A DNA stretch of 64,000 nt from Wenzhouxiangella sp042310355. Lineage in GTDB: Bacteria > Pseudomonadota > Gammaproteobacteria > Xanthomonadales > Wenzhouxiangellaceae. The position numbers were made by a program, and so were the translations under genes. The notes beneath the pieces were generated by a model. It saw only the letters and a list, made by a program, of their open reading frames with translations. It searched no databases and was not told the DNA's origin. Where the stretch lies: NCBI RefSeq assembly GCF_042310355.1, contig NZ_JBHJMR010000006.1, forward strand, positions 124,001-188,000, given 5' to 3'. Of this stretch, positions 45,266-54,165 are shown in pieces (the first letter of the stretch is position 1; every line of letters begins with the position of its first letter).

Positions 45266-46993
45266 TCAACGTCGTCGGAAATAGGGCGCGCACAATGCAT
45301 TGGCGCAGTCGAGAACCTCGAGCGACTGATCGTCGGTGTTGCTGTAGGCGATGATCGGTCGACCGTCCGGTCGCAGGCTGATGGCGCTGGACTGGGCCGG
45401 GTTGCCGCCGAACTCGTTGATGGTATGGCGCTCCGAGCACGAGGTGTTGTCGCATTGGGTCAAGCTCAGCCCGCCGGCGCTCGAGCTCGTGACCTGGGGC
45501 AGGGCCCGGGCGCCCATGGCCATAGCGTCGAGACGACTGCCCGAGAGCGTGGCGTTGGATTCCTGCCCGGCGCAGTTGGTCGTGCAAGTCAGCAGAAATG
45601 AACCTGGAGACGGATTGCCCCGGGTGTAAAAAACCTGGGGTTGACCCAGCCGGTTGAGCGTGATGTTCGTCGACTCCACCTGATCGCCGAGAGCGAGGAA
45701 GTCGGTGATCGAGACCGAACTGCAGTCCGGTTGGTTGCAGCGAGCGACCAACATTGCTCCGCTATCGTCGACAAAGCTGATCAGCGGGGTGCCCTGGCCA
45801 CCGGGCGAGGGGGCGATGACCATGGAAGAGTACTTGCCTGAAGAGTAGATGCTGGAACTGCTCGCCACCGAACAATCCGGGAAGATGCAGTAGGTCACGA
45901 TGAGCTCGCCGCCGCCCCGATGGCTGATGAGCGGCAGGCCTTCAGGGCCGACGATCAGGGATATGCCGTTGTCACTACCGATGCCCCCGGCAAGCGTCTG
46001 AACGTCTCCGGTCGAACACGCGGCATCTGCACACATCATTACTTGCAATGTGTTGTTGGCCGAGTTGACCCAGGCGATGATCGGCAGGCCGTCGGCGCCG
46101 ATGGTCACATCGTGATCGCGGGTAGCGTCGGTTGCTGCCAGCGTTGAAACGGTCGCGGCAGAACAGTTCGGGTCGCCGCAGACCGCCAGCTTGACTTGGC
46201 CCTCGCCGGGATGGTGATAAACGATGAGCGGATGGCCATCCGGCCCAACCGTGATGACCGGATAGGTGCCCTGGGAATCGATCTGCCGAATGGCGTTGTC
46301 GCGCGGGGCGCGGTGGTCGATCAAGCCAGCGGGGCCGCGCGGACCGGCATCGCCCTGAGGCCCGGGGTCGCCCTGAGGCCCGGGGTCGCCCTGAGGGCCA
46401 GCGTCGCCCTGCGGCCCGGGATCGCCCTGCGGCCCCGGAGCGCCTTGCGGGCCTTCGGGTCCGATCAACTCGTTGATCTCGGTCACCAGCACGCCGTCGG
46501 GAAGTCGAAGGCCCGCTCCGGCCTGGATGATGCCGGCGACGTGCAGCGTGTCCTCGGGGCTGGATGTGCCGATGCCGACTGCGCCGTCCAGGTAAACGGC
46601 CTGGTTGCCGACCTGGCCCCAGATCAGCTCGACTTCCGGCGGGTTCAGAACACTGAGGGCCACCGGTGCCGGCGTGACGCGCTGGCGGGTCGCCAGGTCC
46701 TGATCGTCAACGCTGATCTGCAGAAATCGCTCTCCGCCGGAAAACGCGTCGCTGCCGAAATCCAGGGTGACCTGGAACAGGCCATCGACGACTTCGACGG
46801 AGCTTCGGATCTCGGTTTCACCAACCTGGCTACCGCCGCTGGAGGCGTCATAGAGGCGAAACTCCAGATCGACCTCGCCGTCGAAGGAACCGCCGGCATT
46901 CTGTAGCTGGCCCTGGTAGGTAAAGCTGCCGGCGGCCGCAGCCAGGCCGGCTGCCGCGGCAAATGCGACAGCGATCAGAAGTCGGAACAACAT
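45266..46993 (-). CDS. Secreted protein with TYQGQL domain, collagen-like repeats and propeller-like C-terminus
   Basis: 575 residues. Signal peptide MLFRLLIAVAFAAAAGLAAA, then the TYQGQL domain (FTYQGQLQNAGGSFDGEVDL, VEVVDGLFQVTLDFGSDAFS) shared with the protein at 43697. YLDGAVGIGTSSPEDTLHVA is the 'GIGTSSP' motif of peptidase-S74-type or fibre proteins. A collagen-like G-x-y run follows (about 12 triplets, GPQGDPGPQGDAGPQGDPGP), able to trimerise. The rest repeats V-G-P-D/E-G-x-P-L-I (about every 50 residues) with Cys pairs (CGDPNCSAATV, CADAACSTGDV), a propeller-like pattern. It may form a trimeric surface stalk with a binding head. Confidence 0.8.
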   Translation of the reverse strand: MLFRLLIAVAFAAAAGLAAAAGSFTYQGQLQNAGGSFDGEVDLEFRLYDASSGGSQVGETEIRSSVEVVDGLFQVTLDFGSDAFSGGERFLQISVDDQDLATRQRVTPAPVALSVLNPPEVELIWGQVGNQAVYLDGAVGIGTSSPEDTLHVAGIIQAGAGLRLPDGVLVTEINELIGPEGPQGAPGPQGDPGPQGDAGPQGDPGPQGDPGPQGDAGPRGPAGLIDHRAPRDNAIRQIDSQGTYPVITVGPDGHPLIVYHHPGEGQVKLAVCGDPNCSAATVSTLAATDATRDHDVTIGADGLPIIAWVNSANNTLQVMMCADAACSTGDVQTLAGGIGSDNGISLIVGPEGLPLISHRGGGELIVTYCIFPDCSVASSSSIYSSGKYSSMVIAPSPGGQGTPLISFVDDSGAMLVARCNQPDCSSVSITDFLALGDQVESTNITLNRLGQPQVFYTRGNPSPGSFLLTCTTNCAGQESNATLSGSRLDAMAMGARALPQVTSSSAGGLSLTQCDNTSCSERHTINEFGGNPAQSSAISLRPDGRPIIAYSNTDDQSLEVLDCANALCAPYFRRR

Positions 46994-47148
46994 CGGGATT
47001 CCCCTTTTTGCTGGTGTGTGGGTCGCGCCGAAGCGGTCGGGACCGCTGCGCACTGGTGGTGATGAACTCCCAGGTGGGCCAGCTTTAAATCAGCCGGCCT
47101 GTCGTTCAGAATGGGAGGCCCATTTGCTTGTGAGCGAAACCGAACGCA

Positions 47149-47451
47149 ATGCCTGGAAAGGTCAAGAACCGGATTCTGTTCCAGTCAAAACGCCTGAATG
47201 TCTACCTGGTCCGCTATTCGGCGGGCCACGAGATTGTCCCTCACGTGGACATGGTATCCGAGGGGCGGCTGTACAAGCTCAACTTCGTTCTGGTCAAACC
47301 CGGGGACGGGGGCGAGTTCATCTGCGAGAAGAACATTTTCAACCTGTTCGGGCGAGTGATCCTGTTTCGCCCCGACCTCTACCGGCACCGGGTTTCGAAG
47401 ATCGAACGCGGCCGCCGCTGGCTGCTCAGCTTCGCCCTGACTCCGAACTGA
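47149..47451 (+). CDS. Minimal 2-oxoglutarate/Fe(II) oxygenase-like protein
   Basis: 100 residues. The facial triad of the double-stranded beta-helix can be placed: H32 and D34 (PHVDMVSEGRLYKLNFVL), distal H80 (RPDLYRHRVSKIERGRRWLL), with a basic residue (R89 or R90) for 2-oxoglutarate. NFVLVKPGDGGEFICEKNIF fits the core strands. At 100 residues it contains only the core, smaller than usual family members. The start is the only ATG after an in-frame stop, with a poor ribosome site. Substrate is unknown; protein or small-molecule hydroxylation is equally possible. Confidence 0.7.
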   Translation: MPGKVKNRILFQSKRLNVYLVRYSAGHEIVPHVDMVSEGRLYKLNFVLVKPGDGGEFICEKNIFNLFGRVILFRPDLYRHRVSKIERGRRWLLSFALTPN

Positions 47452-47481
47452 TTGTTGGCCAATCCTGCCCGAGAAACACTC

Positions 47482-47506
47482 GCCTTCCCCCGCGGCGGGG
47501 GAAGGC
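47482..47506. terminator. GC-rich hairpin between convergent genes
   Basis: GCCTTCCCCCGC at 47482-47493 is the exact reverse complement of 47495-47506. It lies between the oxygenase (plus) and hflC (minus). No U-tract is present on either side. Confidence 0.55.
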
Positions 47507-47522
47507 GGGGCGGCAACCCGGC

Positions 47523-48464
47523 CTACTGCACCTGTGACGCTTCGAGATAGCGGAAGAAGTCGGAATCGGCTTTTAGCATGATGGTCGCGTTGGGCCCGAG
47601 CGCCCGGTAGCTCTCCAGCGTACGGAAGAACGAGTAGAACTCCGGCTCGGCGCCAAAGGCCTCGCCGTAGATCCGGGTGGCTTCGGCATCGGCCTCACCG
47701 CGAATCTCCTCGGCCTCGCGTTCGGCTTCGGAGCGGATACGGCGAAGATCGCGTTCCATGTTGCCGAGGATTTCCTGGCTGCGGCCCTGGCCCTCGGAGC
47801 GGAAGCGTTCGGCGATCGACTGGCGTTCGGCGATCATCCGGTTTTCGACCTGCTTGCGCACCGAGTTGATGTAGTTGACCCGTTTGACGCGCACGTCATC
47901 GAGTTCGATGCCCAGGGTGGGCATGGAATCGCGGGCCCGTTCGAGGATCTCGGTCTCCAGCAGTTCGCGCCCGAGCTTGGGCTGCTTCTCGAGGTTGATG
48001 TCGCCGCGGTCGGCCATTGCCGGGTCGGCCAGGTCGTCGACATCGACTTCCCAGTCCTTGGAGCGCACGATTTCCTCCAGCTCGGTCGACGACACCATGT
48101 CGCGCACCACCGAGTCGACGATATCGTCGAGGCGGGTCCGGGCGCCGGCTTCGTCGCGCACGCTGGTCAAGAACAGCAGCGGATCGGCGATGCGCCAGCG
48201 CGCCGTGGTGTCGACCAGGATGAACTCCCGGCCCAGCGTCGGAATCTGCGTGACGTCGCCGTCCCAGACCAGCAGTCGTTTGTCGAAGCGACGCACGTTC
48301 TGCCAGGGAAGCTTCATCTTCAGCCCCGGCTCGCTGATCACATCACCCATGGGTTCGCCGAACTGGACGATGATGGCCTGTTCGGCCTCGTCGACGGTGT
48401 AGAACACGAAATTGCTGCCGGCGATCACGATGATCGCGGCGATCGCGATGAAGATCATCTTCAT
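47523..48464 (-). CDS. hflC: HflC, regulator of FtsH protease
   Basis: 313 residues, complete. One N-terminal membrane helix (MKMIFIAIAAIIVIAGSNFV), then an SPFH/band-7 domain with EAEQAIIVQFGEP, LGREFILVDTTARWRIADPL, VDSVVRDMVSSTELEEIVRS and the coiled-coil MIAERQSIAERFRSEGQGRS, then EAEEIRGEADAEATRIYGEA. With HflK it forms the cage around FtsH in the inner membrane and tunes membrane-protein degradation. The ATG overlaps the hflK stop (ATGA). Usual family length is about 330 residues. The common upstream hflX is not adjacent. Confidence 0.95.
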   Translation of the reverse strand: MKMIFIAIAAIIVIAGSNFVFYTVDEAEQAIIVQFGEPMGDVISEPGLKMKLPWQNVRRFDKRLLVWDGDVTQIPTLGREFILVDTTARWRIADPLLFLTSVRDEAGARTRLDDIVDSVVRDMVSSTELEEIVRSKDWEVDVDDLADPAMADRGDINLEKQPKLGRELLETEILERARDSMPTLGIELDDVRVKRVNYINSVRKQVENRMIAERQSIAERFRSEGQGRSQEILGNMERDLRRIRSEAEREAEEIRGEADAEATRIYGEAFGAEPEFYSFFRTLESYRALGPNATIMLKADSDFFRYLEASQVQ

Positions 48465-49507
48465 TGGTCACCTCCGGTGCGCCGCGCTGCGTCGCGATTG
48501 ACATCGAGCAATGGCAGCGGTGAGATCTGACCGTCCTGGACGACCAGGACCTGTCCGATGTTGGGCAGTACCTCGTTGAGCGTTTCCAGGTACAGCCTGG
48601 AACGGGTGACCTCGGGTGCCTGGAGGTATTCGTTCAACACCGCCGAGAAGCGCGTGCTTTCGCCCATCGCCCGGTTGATGCGCTCGGTGGCGTAGCCCTC
48701 GGCTTCCGCCACGGTACGAAGCGCCGCGCCCTCGGCGTTGGGGATCTCCTGGTTGACGCGTTTTTGCGCCTCGTTGATCATGCGTTCGCGTTCCTGCCGG
48801 GCTTCGTTGACCTCGTTGAAGGCCGGCTGCACCGCCGGCGGCGGGACGACGTCCTGCATTTCGACCGTGTTGATCCGGATGCCGGAGTCATAGCCATCCA
48901 TGATTTCCTGGATTTCTACCTGCGCCTTCTGCTGGATCTCGACGCGCCCGATCGTGAGCACTTCGGAGCCGAGCATGTTGCCGACGATCCGGCGCATCAC
49001 CGACTCGGAAATATCGCGCAGCGTGCGCGTGGGCTCGCGCATCTCGTAGAGAAACTGGATCGGGTCGGCGATCCGGTACTGCACCACCCACTCGACGTCG
49101 ATCATGTTCAAGTCGCCGGTGAGCATCAGCGATTCGGCCTCGAAATCCTGGCTGCTGTATGTTGAGCGCCCGCCCTGGCGCGTGCCCTGGGTGCGGAAAC
49201 CGAACTCCTGCTTGAGCACGCGCTCGGTGGCCACGCGCTGAACCTGGTCGATGCCGAAGGGGATCTTGAAGTGCAGGCCCGGATCGGTAATGCCGATGAC
49301 CGCGCCGAAGCGTTTGATTACCGCCCGCTCTTCGGGCTGGACGGTGTAGAAGGCGCTGAACGCACCCCAGATCAAGGCGATCACGATGGCGATGCCGATT
49401 ATGATCTTGCCCGACGGCCCGCCACCGCCGGTGAACTTTTCCAATATGGCGGTCAGATCGGGCGGCCCTTGCTGGCCGCCGCCACTGGATTTGACGGATT
49501 GAATCAT
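48461..49507 (-). CDS. hflK: HflK, regulator of FtsH protease
   Basis: 348 residues. A glycine-rich cytoplasmic N-terminus (GGGQQGPPDLTAILEKFTGG) precedes one membrane helix (IIIGIAIVIALIWGAFSAFY). The SPFH domain follows (QPEERAVIKRFGAVIGITDP, DVEWVVQYRIADPIQFLYEM, RDISESVMRRIVG) and a coiled coil (NEARQERERMINEAQKRVNQ). It forms the HflKC complex with the overlapping downstream hflC. GGGAGCAG lies just before the ATG. Confidence 0.95.
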   Translation of the reverse strand: MIQSVKSSGGGQQGPPDLTAILEKFTGGGGPSGKIIIGIAIVIALIWGAFSAFYTVQPEERAVIKRFGAVIGITDPGLHFKIPFGIDQVQRVATERVLKQEFGFRTQGTRQGGRSTYSSQDFEAESLMLTGDLNMIDVEWVVQYRIADPIQFLYEMREPTRTLRDISESVMRRIVGNMLGSEVLTIGRVEIQQKAQVEIQEIMDGYDSGIRINTVEMQDVVPPPAVQPAFNEVNEARQERERMINEAQKRVNQEIPNAEGAALRTVAEAEGYATERINRAMGESTRFSAVLNEYLQAPEVTRSRLYLETLNEVLPNIGQVLVVQDGQISPLPLLDVNRDAARRTGGDQ

Positions 49508-49626
49508 GATGGTCTGCTCCCTGAGACTGATCTCGCCAGTGTAACTGGCTTCATCCCTTCAATCGCTTCGGAATCGACTCCGGGCTGCCCGTCGCCTGAT
49601 GGTGTCGGATTCGTCCGCGATGTCGG

Positions 49627-50514
49627 TCAGTCCGGTTCGGCAGACTTTGAAGCCGCCGACGGCTCGGCTGCGCCGCTGAATACCGGTCCCGCGACGTCTT
49701 CGCGCGTCCAGCCGCGATCGATGTCCCGACCGGTGATGTGCCAGTCGTGGGCGTCGATGCGGATGGGGCCGCGCACCCGCTCCTCGAAAGCGTTCGGGAA
49801 CCAGTAGCCGCCGTGTTCCGTGTAGTCCGAGAACGTGGTGTCGACGTGGGCGTTGCGCGTGGTTTCGAAGCCGTTGAGCGTGATGTGCACGCGAAACAGG
49901 CGGTGGCTGTCGGGGTCGATCCAGGCAACCACCTGGTCGCGCTCGGCCTGACCGAAACCGGGTTCGATGGTAAACAGCAGCCGCGGATAGGGCCGACCGT
50001 CCTCGCGGCCGGCGCTCAGGCGTGTCATACCGGTGCCGCGGCGGGCCAGGAAGGAGGGGCCGAAGTGGAACAGTTCGAAGGCGTCGGTCGTCATCGCGGT
50101 CGCGGCCAGCACGTCCGGGTCTTCGACGGGCTCGCCGTCGTACCAGACCTTGATATCCGCGCCCTGGCGCCAAACCGTCTTCGTGCCCGCCGGACCCTGG
50201 TGGCGGACCACGTAGAGATTCTCCGACGGGCGGTAGCGTTCCTCGGCCGAAACCCGGTAGTCGGCGTCGCTGACCAGCGGCTGGATGCGCTGGATCAGCG
50301 AATACCACTGGCCGGTCATGGCCAGGTTGAAGTCGCGCGCCTCCGCCGACAGATCGCCGCCGTGGGCCTGCATCAGGCGCTCGAACCACTGTTCGGCGCT
50401 CAGTTCGTCGTCGAAGCGGAGATTCTCGCGCGGCTGCGGGAAACTTGCGCAGCCGGAAACGAGCACGATCAGGGCGAGCAGGCTCGCGATTGCCGAAGGC
50501 CGACAGCGCAACAT
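49627..50514 (-). CDS. Lipoprotein of unknown function
   Basis: 295 residues. Signal peptide MLRCRPSAIASLLALIVLVS with lipobox VSGC (Cys22). The body has LFHFGPSFLARRGTGMTRLS, LFTIEPGFGQAERDQVVAWI, DPDSHRLFRVHITLNGFETT and THGGYWFPNAFEERV-like strands, with a general resemblance to LolA/LolB-type or 'outer membrane lipoprotein sorting' beta-sheets; this is a family-level guess. AAGGAAAT precedes the ATG. It lies upstream of hflK on the same strand with a 119-bp gap, so co-transcription is possible but not evident. Confidence 0.65.
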   Translation of the reverse strand: MLRCRPSAIASLLALIVLVSGCASFPQPRENLRFDDELSAEQWFERLMQAHGGDLSAEARDFNLAMTGQWYSLIQRIQPLVSDADYRVSAEERYRPSENLYVVRHQGPAGTKTVWRQGADIKVWYDGEPVEDPDVLAATAMTTDAFELFHFGPSFLARRGTGMTRLSAGREDGRPYPRLLFTIEPGFGQAERDQVVAWIDPDSHRLFRVHITLNGFETTRNAHVDTTFSDYTEHGGYWFPNAFEERVRGPIRIDAHDWHITGRDIDRGWTREDVAGPVFSGAAEPSAASKSAEPD

Positions 50515-50605
50515 TGGCGATTTCCTTTGTAGTAGGACCCGAGTGTAGCGCCCTGTTGTCAATAACGGAGCAAGACGACCGGCGAATCGCGAAGCGCGTG
50601 CTCTA

Positions 50606-51175
50606 TTACGACCGGTCCTTCCTCGGGCGCGCCATCAGTTCCTGCCAGCCGTCCATGCCCAGGGTCCGCAGCGTCTCGATATTGCGCTCGAAAATCACCC
50701 CTGGATCGGGCATGTTCGCGGTGGCCGCCTCGATGCTCGCTTCGCGCAGCAGGTGCAGCATGGGGTGGGGCGATCGATTGCTGCAGTTGGCCGGGTCGTC
50801 CGGCTCGCTGTCGGCGAACTGGTAGTCGGGATGGAAACTGGCAACCTGGATCTGTCCGTCCAGGGCGAGTTCCTCAAGCAGCCGGTCGGCGAGGTCGAGG
50901 AAGTCGTTGTAGTCCAGAAAGTCGCCCAGCACACGGGGGTGAACCAGCAGCGTGGTTTCGCAGGTGGCCGGATCGGAAGCCTGCAACGCCAGCAATTCGT
51001 CGACCAGGTCCCGGGCCAGTTGTTGGCGGCCGGTTGCCTCGCTGACCCTGATCCGAACCCGGCCCTGGCGCCAGGGCGAGCCGGCGAACGGGCACAGTTT
51101 CAGCCCGATCACGATATTCTCGAGCCACTGGCGCGTGGCCTCGGCGACCCGTTCGTTCTCCGGTGACATCGTCAT
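50606..51175 (-). CDS. DUF1415 family protein
   Basis: 189 residues. NIVIGLKLCPFAGSPWRQGR, then ETTLLVHPRVLGDFLDYNDF and DPANCSNRSPHPMLHLLREA match DUF1415 throughout. Two to three conserved Cys/His positions (LCPFA, NCSNRSPHP) suggest metal or redox binding, but no function is known. It lies divergent from the Hen1-type gene. Confidence 0.92.
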   Translation of the reverse strand: MTMSPENERVAEATRQWLENIVIGLKLCPFAGSPWRQGRVRIRVSEATGRQQLARDLVDELLALQASDPATCETTLLVHPRVLGDFLDYNDFLDLADRLLEELALDGQIQVASFHPDYQFADSEPDDPANCSNRSPHPMLHLLREASIEAATANMPDPGVIFERNIETLRTLGMDGWQELMARPRKDRS

Positions 51176-51323
51176 GACTGCATTCTAGGGCAATCCACCA
51201 GTGCAATCCGCCAGGGCAATCGGGTTAGGGCAACTGCCGCCCCTGAGAGAAACGTTTATGCTGAAGGGCGTTTTTTAAGGGAATTCGTGGCGAAGCCGCC
51301 TGAATTCATTTCTCCGCTGCACC

Positions 51324-52004
51324 GTGAAGCCGCATCGGCCACAGCAGGAATTGACCCTGAGCATGTACGACGATTCCACCACAGCGCCCTCCATGATGGC
51401 GGGTCTGTCGGTATTGCACGAAGAGCGCCTCGATCGGGCATTGCAGCGCCTGAAGGCCAGCGGTGCGCGCCGTGTGGTCGACCTCGGCTGCGGTTCGGGC
51501 TTTCTGTTGCACCGCCTGGCGACCGAGCCGCAGTTCGAGCAGGTGGTCGGCCTCGAAACATGCCCGCGTTCCCTGGCAGCGGCCCGGGAGCTGCTTGCCG
51601 ATCATCCCGGGGCACCGTTTCCCCAGCTACGCCTGGTCAAGGGGTCCTACACCGAGCCGCAGCCGACCCTGGAGGGCTTCGATGCCGCCGCCATGGTGGA
51701 GACGATCGAACACATCAAGCCGGGACAGCTCTCGGCGATGGAGCGGGTCGTGTTCGGGCAGATGCGCCCGCGAGTGGTTTTCGTGACCACGCCCAACCGC
51801 GAATACAACCCGTTGTTCGGTCTGCGTCCCGGCGAAGTGCGCGAAGCCGATCACAAGTTCGAATGGGATCGCGCCCGCTTCGGCCAATGGGCGCGCGGTG
51901 TCGCCCAGCGCAATGGTTACCGCGTGAGCATGGACGGCGTTGGGGAAGAAGATGCCGAGTTCGGCCATCCAACCCAGACCGCGTATTTTTCCCGCCTCGA
52001 CTGA
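51324..52004 (+). CDS. Hen1-type RNA 3'-terminal 2'-O-methyltransferase domain
   Basis: 226 residues from GTG 51324 (ATG 51363 is an alternative; neither has a good ribosome site). The SAM motif is VVDLGCGSGFLLHRLA (52-). The Hen1-specific metal site is present: ETIEH (E126, E129, H130) and DHKFEW (H177), with TTPNREYNPLFGL. These match the Mg/Mn-dependent 2'-O-methyltransferase that seals or protects RNA 3' ends. In bacteria Hen1 normally works with Pnkp in RNA repair and carries an N-terminal ligase-activating domain. Here both that domain and a pnkp gene are absent in the window. A TauD-like gene follows 76 bp later. Confidence 0.85.
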   Translation: MKPHRPQQELTLSMYDDSTTAPSMMAGLSVLHEERLDRALQRLKASGARRVVDLGCGSGFLLHRLATEPQFEQVVGLETCPRSLAAARELLADHPGAPFPQLRLVKGSYTEPQPTLEGFDAAAMVETIEHIKPGQLSAMERVVFGQMRPRVVFVTTPNREYNPLFGLRPGEVREADHKFEWDRARFGQWARGVAQRNGYRVSMDGVGEEDAEFGHPTQTAYFSRLD

Positions 52005-52080
52005 ACGCGGTCCGCGATGATGCCCGGCCGTCCGGATCCGTTTCTTTCGCATTCATTTCGTGTGCGTTAGGGTCGGGCGC

Positions 52081-53118
52081 ATGACTGAACGAAGCGATAC
52101 ATCGACCGCCCGGCAGCCGAAAGTTCCGATCCTCGATCCCGTGCGCGTGGGCATCGTCGAGCAATTCGGCGGCGAGATCCTTCCGCTCGATCCGGTTGGC
52201 GCCGAGGTTCGCGGGCTCGACCTGTCCTCGAAGACGCCGCCGCCGCCCGAGGTTCTCGACGCGCTCGAGCAGGAAATGGCGCAGCGCGGATTTCTCGTCT
52301 TCAAGAGCGAGACGCAGTTGACACCCGATGACTTCCTGCGCGCCAGCGGATGGTGGGGCGGCAAGGAGCTGCACAGCACCCATGGCGTCCATCCGGCCAC
52401 TCCCGGGGGCAACCCGCACATTTTCCGTCTGTCGAACGACCCGCGTCACGGCATTCCCGGCGTGGGCCCGCAATGGCACAACGACGGGAGCTTCAACACG
52501 GACACCTTTTCGCACGCGGGCTATCACATCATCCGGCCGGCCGAACGCGGTGGCGGAACCTGGTTTGCGCACCAGGGGGCCGCTTTCGACGCGCTCCCGA
52601 AGCCGCGACAGGAATTCTGGCGCCGTCTGTCCTCGGTCAACTCGACTTCGGGCGTCGTTCATCCGGCGGTGCACGAACACCCGATTTCCGGGCGAGAAAG
52701 CCTGTGGTTGCATCTTGGCATGACCGGTGCGGTGATCGAGAAGCTTCGTGACGAGGATGGCTTTCGCCTGCTCGATGCCGCAGAACTCAAGCAGCTGTGC
52801 CATGAATACAACGATATTCTCAATGCGGGCCTCGAGGACGGGTACACCATCGCTTACGAGTACCAGGAGCACGACTGCATTTTTGTCGACAACCTGGCCG
52901 TTGCGCACCGCGCTTCCCCCGAGGCGCATCTGCCCGCCGAGGAACAGGGCTTGCGGATCATGCACCGAAGCACCGTCCGCGGCGTCAACGATCTCGGTCC
53001 GCGCTTTGGTTTGCCGCTGCGTCTCAATATTCGCGGGCCGAGTCCGCTCGGCGACGGCGTCTGGCAGGCGGGTGGCATCGGTTTCCGATGGGACGACGGC
53101 ATCCCCATGCAGAATTGA
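52081..53118 (+). CDS. TauD/TfdA-family 2OG-dependent dioxygenase
   Basis: 345 residues. The metal triad is H133 and D135 (GPQWHNDGSFNTD) and distal H276 (NLAVAHRASPEAH), with R later (LRIMHRSTVRG) for 2-oxoglutarate. FLVFKSETQLTPDDFLRASG near the N-terminus is typical of the TauD fold. Such enzymes hydroxylate taurine, alkyl sulfates, carnitine precursors, amino acids and others; the substrate cannot be told. It follows the Hen1-type gene on the same strand and is probably co-transcribed. Confidence 0.88.
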   Translation: MTERSDTSTARQPKVPILDPVRVGIVEQFGGEILPLDPVGAEVRGLDLSSKTPPPPEVLDALEQEMAQRGFLVFKSETQLTPDDFLRASGWWGGKELHSTHGVHPATPGGNPHIFRLSNDPRHGIPGVGPQWHNDGSFNTDTFSHAGYHIIRPAERGGGTWFAHQGAAFDALPKPRQEFWRRLSSVNSTSGVVHPAVHEHPISGRESLWLHLGMTGAVIEKLRDEDGFRLLDAAELKQLCHEYNDILNAGLEDGYTIAYEYQEHDCIFVDNLAVAHRASPEAHLPAEEQGLRIMHRSTVRGVNDLGPRFGLPLRLNIRGPSPLGDGVWQAGGIGFRWDDGIPMQN

Positions 53119-53150
53119 TCAGAGTTTCCTTAGCTGGCTTGGGCTGATGT

Positions 53151-54089
53151 TCAACGATGCTCCGGCGGGGCGTTCCTCGAGCTGCCACCGGATTCCTCGG
53201 TCGCATTCTTCGCCGCCTGTTGACGCGCCTTTCTTGCGGCGCGGCGCCGCTTCTCCGGTGGTTCGGCCATGGCGTGCAGGGTTTCGAGTACGTCGACTTC
53301 TCCATCGCGCAGCAGCTTTCCGAAACTCCTTCGGCAGGCCGTCCAGGTACCGCCGATGATGGCCAGGTAGATCGTCGTCATCAGCGCGGCGTAGGTCAAC
53401 TGGTCGACAAAGTCGCCCAGCCAGTGGGGCAGATCGATTCCGAGGAAGCGCTCGACCAAGGCACCAAGTACCGGTCCGATAATGCCGATTTCGACGAATA
53501 CCAGCACCATGACCCAGACCATGATCTTGAAAACGACCAGCCGTCGAACCAGCGCCTTGAACGCTTCGGGCCAGGCTTCGCTATAGCACAGCGCCGCCAC
53601 CGCGATCGCCAGGCCGGCCGCGACCGCCAGGGAGTCGGCCAGCGCATCGAGGATGCCGCCTATCGATGTCCATGCCGGTGCGCCCGATAGCGTCTCGAAC
53701 CCGTCAAGCCAGCGGCCTGCGAAGGAAACCAGGACGAGCGCGGTTGCTGGCGGGATCAGTGCGGCCGCCAGCCAGGGAAAGTCCTCCCGGCTCGCCGTTG
53801 GATCGTTGAACAGGTATTGGCGGTAGACCAGTGCGTAGCCCGCGCCGAACAGCACGGCTGCCACGTTGACAAATTCGAAGATGGCAAAGCGCTCGAGTAT
53901 GCCCTGCAGCCCGTAGCCGAGCACAAGGCCGACGGTGGTGACGGCCAGAATGGCCAGCCGCGGCCAGGGGCCGAATACACGATCGAGGCGGTCGTCATCG
54001 TCGCGCTGGTTGAACGCTTGCTGCAGCGCCGGCAGCATGTCGGCAAGACCGCGCCGGGCGATGCGGAACAGGTGGCGCGGACTGTACAT
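53151..54089 (-). CDS. Multi-pass inner-membrane protein of unknown function
   Basis: 312 residues. About seven hydrophobic segments can be counted (LAILAVTTVGLVLGYGLQ, VNVAAVLFGAGYALVYRQYL, LAAALIPPATALVLVSFAG, ILDALADSLAVAAGLAIAVA, VFKIMVWVMVLVFVEIGIIG, LTYAALMTTIYLAIIGGTW). The C-terminus is long and basic-to-polar (EPPEKRRRAARKARQQAAKN). I do not recognise the family. It converges on the TauD-like gene with a 32-bp gap and is probably monocistronic. Confidence 0.65.
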   Translation of the reverse strand: MYSPRHLFRIARRGLADMLPALQQAFNQRDDDDRLDRVFGPWPRLAILAVTTVGLVLGYGLQGILERFAIFEFVNVAAVLFGAGYALVYRQYLFNDPTASREDFPWLAAALIPPATALVLVSFAGRWLDGFETLSGAPAWTSIGGILDALADSLAVAAGLAIAVAALCYSEAWPEAFKALVRRLVVFKIMVWVMVLVFVEIGIIGPVLGALVERFLGIDLPHWLGDFVDQLTYAALMTTIYLAIIGGTWTACRRSFGKLLRDGEVDVLETLHAMAEPPEKRRRAARKARQQAAKNATEESGGSSRNAPPEHR

Positions 54090-54165
54090 GGGCCGGGATT
54101 TCGAATTGGACGCGGGAAAGCATTGCTCCGAAGCGCTGCCCTGTCAATAGGGTAGTCCGGGCCGG

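Noticed and set aside
47523..50514. hflK-hflC plus lipoprotein considered as part of an hfq-hflX-hflKC operon
   Set aside because: No hfq or hflX is present in the adjacent sequence.
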